Below are positions 5,659 through 8,157 of a DNA stretch of 8,157 nt, piece after piece. The notes beneath the pieces were generated by a model that was not told where the DNA came from, did no database searches, and saw only the letters and a program-made list of their open reading frames with translations. Each line of letters begins with the position of its first letter. Position 1 is the stretch's first letter. The position numbers and the translations under genes were made by a program. The stretch spans positions 1-8,157 of the forward strand of contig JBBSUK010000149.1 in the NCBI GenBank assembly GCA_038234975.1. Direction: 5' to 3'. The stretch is from Schlegelella_A sp038234975 (GTDB lineage Bacteria; Pseudomonadota; Gammaproteobacteria; Burkholderiales; Burkholderiaceae_C).

Positions 5659-7219
5659 TTCCAACGTCAAGAGATTCCACGCCCGCACCTCGCGAGAGGC
5701 GTTCCGGATGGTCCGCGAGGCGCTCGGCGACGACGCCGTGATCCTGTCGACGCAGCCTGCAGGCAGCGGCGTCGAGGTGCTGGCGATGACGCCGGAAGCG
5801 ATGCGCGAGGTCGAGCAGTCGGCTCGGCCGACCGCCGGCATCGCCGCGACGGCGACTCGCGCGGCGCAGGTCCAGTCGACGCTCGGCCAGAGCACCGCCG
5901 ACGAAGACGCCGAACGCATGGAGATGAGCACACTCTCGTTCCAGGACTACGTGCGGCGGCGCGTGCTCAAGCGCCGTCAGGCCGAGCTCGGCGCGAAGCA
6001 GCCGGAGCCCGCGGTCGTCGAGCCGACGAGGACCGGATCGCGCCTGGACGTTCGCGTCGACGACGACGAGACGCTGCACGAGCGCACGCTGACGCCGGCG
6101 GCGATCTACGCCGCAGCCTCTGCCGGCGCCGAGGTGTCGCGGCAGTCGTGGCAAGCCGCTGCCGCAGCACCGGTCGCCGAGCCGCCGTTCGCCGACGAGC
6201 CGATCCGCATCGACGCCGGTGCCGGCGACCATGCGAACCCGATGGCGCAGGTCGACGCCGAGCGCGCCGCCGAGTTGCTCGCCGAGATGCGCTCGATGAA
6301 GGGCCTGATCGAGGAACGCTTCGGCGCGCTCGCATTCATGGAGAAACTGCAGCGCCGACCGGCCGAAGCACGGTTGACGCAGAAACTGCTCGACTGCGGC
6401 TACTCGCCGGCGCTCGTGCGCAAGCTCGCCGAGAGCCTGCCGCACGACCTCCCGGGCGACGGCGAAGAAGCGGCGTGGGCGGCACAGGTGCTCGAGCGCA
6501 ACGTCCGCGCGGCCGGCGAAGAGGCCGCGATCGAGTCGCGTGGCGGCGTCTACGCGCTGGTCGGTGCGACCGGCGTGGGCAAGACCACCACCACCGCCAA
6601 GATCGCCGCCGCTTTCGCGGCGCGACACGGCGCCTCCAACCTCGGCCTCGTGACGCTCGACGCGTATCGCGTCGGCGCCCAGGAACAGCTTCGCGCCTAC
6701 GGCCGCATCCTCGGCGTGCCGGTGCACACCGCGCACGACCGCGCGTCGCTCGAAGACCTCCTGGAGTTGCTGTCGGCCAAGAAGCTGGTGCTGATCGACA
6801 CCGCCGGCATGGCGCAGCGTGACACCCGCACCCGCGAGCTGCTCGAGATGGTGTCGCACCCGTCGATCAGGAAGGTCGTCGTCGTCAGCGCGGCCTCGCA
6901 GGGCGAGACGATCGAGGACGTGGTCTCGGCCTACCGCGCGGCGGCCAGCGCCGGCGTCGTGCTGTCGAAGATCGACGAAGCCGTCAAGCTCGGCCCGGCG
7001 CTCGACGCGGTGATCCGCCACAAGCTGTCGATCGTCGGCGTCGCCAACGGCCAGCGCGTGCCCGAAGACTGGCATCAGCTCTCGGCGCACTCGCTCGTGC
7101 ATCGGGCGATGAAGGGCGGTGGCAGTTCGGCGTGGCGCTTCGACGCCGCCGAGATGAACCTCGTGTTCACGGCGCCGCAGCACGGTGTCGCGGGCCGCGC
7201 CGCGATGGCCACGGCATGA
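5654..7219 (+). CDS. flhF: Flagellar SRP-type GTPase FlhF
   Basis: FlhF is a GTPase related to the SRP protein Ffh and its receptor FtsY. In polarly flagellated bacteria it marks the cell pole and helps place the first flagellar components. The 521-residue protein begins with the conserved NVKRFHARTSREAFRMVREA element. A long variable, Ala- and Glu-rich B domain of about 200 residues follows, then an N-domain (about 205-295) and a complete G-domain. G-domain motifs are GATGVGKTTTTAK (Gly304 onward; Lys310 and Thr311 in the P-loop), LDAYRVGAQEQL around Asp336, DTAGMAQRD from Asp382, and the guanine-recognition motif SKIDEA with Asp441. All key residues are present. The protein is longer than many FlhF proteins because of the B domain. 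The start is set by the conserved N-terminus; its ribosome binding site lies in the upstream palindrome. The stop overlaps the next gene in ATGA at 7216-7219. Confidence 0.96.
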   Translation: MTSNVKRFHARTSREAFRMVREALGDDAVILSTQPAGSGVEVLAMTPEAMREVEQSARPTAGIAATATRAAQVQSTLGQSTADEDAERMEMSTLSFQDYVRRRVLKRRQAELGAKQPEPAVVEPTRTGSRLDVRVDDDETLHERTLTPAAIYAAASAGAEVSRQSWQAAAAAPVAEPPFADEPIRIDAGAGDHANPMAQVDAERAAELLAEMRSMKGLIEERFGALAFMEKLQRRPAEARLTQKLLDCGYSPALVRKLAESLPHDLPGDGEEAAWAAQVLERNVRAAGEEAAIESRGGVYALVGATGVGKTTTTAKIAAAFAARHGASNLGLVTLDAYRVGAQEQLRAYGRILGVPVHTAHDRASLEDLLELLSAKKLVLIDTAGMAQRDTRTRELLEMVSHPSIRKVVVVSAASQGETIEDVVSAYRAAASAGVVLSKIDEAVKLGPALDAVIRHKLSIVGVANGQRVPEDWHQLSAHSLVHRAMKGGGSSAWRFDAAEMNLVFTAPQHGVAGRAAMATA

Positions 7220-8052
7220 CACCCATCTCCTCGCACGCCGATCAGGCCGACGGCCTGCGCCGCATGTTCTCGCACCGTCGCACCCGCTTCGTCCCCGTCG
7301 TCTCGAACCCGCACATCGCCTTTGGCGGCGTGCTCCTCGAGCGGTTGACGACGGCGTGGGGCGAGCGCGGCGCCACCAGCCTCGTCGTCGACGCCGGCGA
7401 GCGCGCCGGCGAGGCCGGCGAGATGGCGATGGTCGACCTCGCGCAGTGCATCGAGGCGCTCTCCCCCAACGTCTCCTACCTCGCGGCGCGCGCGCTGCCG
7501 CTGCGCTTCGTCGACGCCCACGGCTCGACGGCGTCGTTCCTGCAGACCCTCGCCGACGCAGCACCGCGCTGCGACACCGTCTTCGTCCACGCGCCGGCCA
7601 GCGAGCTCGCGCGCCTGTTCTCGATGCGCCGCGCAGCCGGCTCGGCGGGCGGGCTCGAGCCACCGTGCCCGATCGTCCTCGCCGACGACCGTCCGCAGAG
7701 CGTGACGCATGCCTACGCGGCGATGAAGCTGCTCGCGCAGCGCGCGTCGCTGGTCGTCTTCGACCTCGTGATCGGTGCGGCGGCGCATTCGCCGCGTGCC
7801 GACCGCATCGCCGCGAGCATCGCCGCATGCGCCGAGGGCTACTTCGGCGGCGTGGTTCGCACCTCGGCGCGCATCGACCCGGCCGTCGAGGCGACCGAGC
7901 CGCCCAACGCGGCGCTGCGCGCGCTCGTCTCGACCCGCATCGACCGCGCATCGGCGCGAGCCGACGCCCCGCGGCTGCCCGCGCGAGCGTCGCTGGCCGC
8001 CGGCCCCGCCCCCCTTACCTCCAACCGGCCGAACGGCCACGCGTTCCCATGA
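7216..8052 (+). CDS. flhG: FlhG-like MinD-family protein lacking the P-loop (probable pseudo-ATPase)
   Basis: FlhG (FleN/YlxH) is normally a MinD-type ATPase that limits flagellar number by stimulating the FlhF GTPase. This 278-residue protein lies exactly where flhG is expected, between flhF and fliA. It starts with the FlhF-activating motif DQADGLRRMF (residues 9-18, family DQAxxLR). Other MinD-fold landmarks can be aligned by eye: LVVDAGE (56-62) for the LLLDAD strand, CDTVFVHAP (119-127) for the Walker B region, and DDRPQSVTHAYAAMKLL (157-173), close to MinD's TxPEPxSITDAYALIKLL. The deviant Walker A loop KGGxGKT is missing; residues 30-40 read SNPHIAFGGVL, with no lysine. No clear amphipathic membrane-targeting helix is seen at the Pro/Ala-rich C-terminus. 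The start at 7216 is chosen for the ATGA overlap with flhF and for the N-terminal position of DQAxGLR. No strong ribosome binding site is visible, so coupling is likely. Confidence 0.8.
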   Translation: MTPISSHADQADGLRRMFSHRRTRFVPVVSNPHIAFGGVLLERLTTAWGERGATSLVVDAGERAGEAGEMAMVDLAQCIEALSPNVSYLAARALPLRFVDAHGSTASFLQTLADAAPRCDTVFVHAPASELARLFSMRRAAGSAGGLEPPCPIVLADDRPQSVTHAYAAMKLLAQRASLVVFDLVIGAAAHSPRADRIAASIAACAEGYFGGVVRTSARIDPAVEATEPPNAALRALVSTRIDRASARADAPRLPARASLAAGPAPLTSNRPNGHAFP

Positions 8053-8057
8053 TCTCC

Positions 8058-8061
8058 GGAG
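8058..8061 (+). promoter_or_regulatory. fliA ribosome binding site (GGAG)
   Basis: GGAG lies 5 bases before the ATG at 8067. It falls inside the reading frame that would start at the ATG at 8049, so it favours 8067 as the fliA start. Confidence 0.55.
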
Positions 8062-8066
8062 CCGCC

Positions 8067-8157
8067 ATGTACACCGCCAAAGGGCAGCTGGACCTCAACT
8101 CGACGCTGAAGCAGTACAGCGGGCTCGTCCGCCGCCTCGCGCATCAGATGATCGCCA
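8067..8157 (+). CDS. fliA: Flagellar sigma factor FliA (sigma-28), N-terminal fragment cut by the window end
   Basis: Thirty codons are visible before the window ends. The peptide MYTAKGQLDLNSTLKQYSGL followed by VRRLAHQMIA matches the start of FliA proteins (E. coli has LYTAEG, then a similar YVPLVR segment leading into sigma region 2). FliA directs RNA polymerase to late flagellar and chemotaxis promoters and is held by the anti-sigma factor FlgM. The start at 8067 has a good GGAG site. An in-frame ATG at 8049 overlaps the flhG stop as ATGA and would add MISGAA. The position after flhF-flhG is typical of this cluster in beta- and gammaproteobacteria. Confidence 0.85.
   Translation, partial: MYTAKGQLDLNSTLKQYSGLVRRLAHQMIA

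Noticed and set aside
3358..5931. Very long open frame on the minus strand opposite flhA (857 codons)
   Set aside because: It is antisense to well-recognised flhA and flhB sequence. Its composition (Arg, His, Asp and Gln rich) is the mirror of GC-biased codon use, and no domain is recognisable.
7132..7215. Upstream ATG at 7132 as the start of the flhG-like gene
   Set aside because: It would overlap flhF by 88 bases and push DQAxGLR to residue 37. The ATG at 7216 gives the usual N-terminal motif position and the ATGA overlap.
5588..7951. Long minus-strand open frame opposite flhF and flhG (787 codons)
   Set aside because: The translation is dominated by Arg, Gly and Ala repeats typical of shadow frames in high-GC DNA. 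The plus-strand genes have clear motifs.

Overview
The window is part of a flagellar and chemotaxis gene cluster from a high-GC bacterium. The best fit is a betaproteobacterium of the order Burkholderiales, in the Rubrivivax/Leptothrix/Comamonadaceae neighbourhood. This is inferred from the strong G/C bias at third codon positions, the gene order (motA-motB-cheY-flhB-flhA-flhF-flhG-fliA), Mot and Che proteins close to the enterobacterial type, and a short C/G-rich palindromic repeat of a kind I recall from those genomes. No species can be named. All genes lie on the + strand.

Layout: 1-750 is the 3' part of motA (start lies before the window). 794-1780 is motB. Together they encode the proton-driven stator. 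1804-2241 is a CheY response regulator, the switch signal to the flagellar motor. A 76-base gap (2242-2317), the longest non-coding stretch apart from the insert described next, separates it from the export and assembly genes: flhB (2318-3487), flhA (3484-5577), flhF (5654-7219), a degenerate flhG (7216-8052) and the first 30 codons of fliA (from 8067, running off the end). FlhB and FlhA form the substrate-switch and export-gate parts of the flagellar type III secretion system. FlhF and FlhG set where and how many flagella are built. FliA is sigma-28, which transcribes late flagellar genes.

Junctions from flhB onward are tight. flhB/flhA and flhF/flhG share 4-base ATGA stop/start overlaps. 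flhA and flhF are separated by an insert that looks like a tiny mobile repeat: about 74 bases with two perfect 8-bp inverted repeats, flanked by a 6-base direct repeat CATGAC. Deleting the insert and one CATGAC copy rebuilds an ATGA overlap between flhA and flhF, so the likely ancestral state can be read directly. The insert also creates a 27-codon mini-ORF with a good ribosome binding site and ATGA overlaps at both ends, and it places the flhF ribosome binding site inside a hairpin.

The other notable point is the gene in the flhG position. It keeps the N-terminal DQAxGLR motif and MinD-like landmarks, but the Walker A P-loop is gone, so it looks like a pseudo-ATPase. I see no RNA genes, CRISPR arrays, phage or defence genes, and no evidence of a wholly new multi-gene system. 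The new material is in the flhA-flhF insert and the degenerate FlhG.
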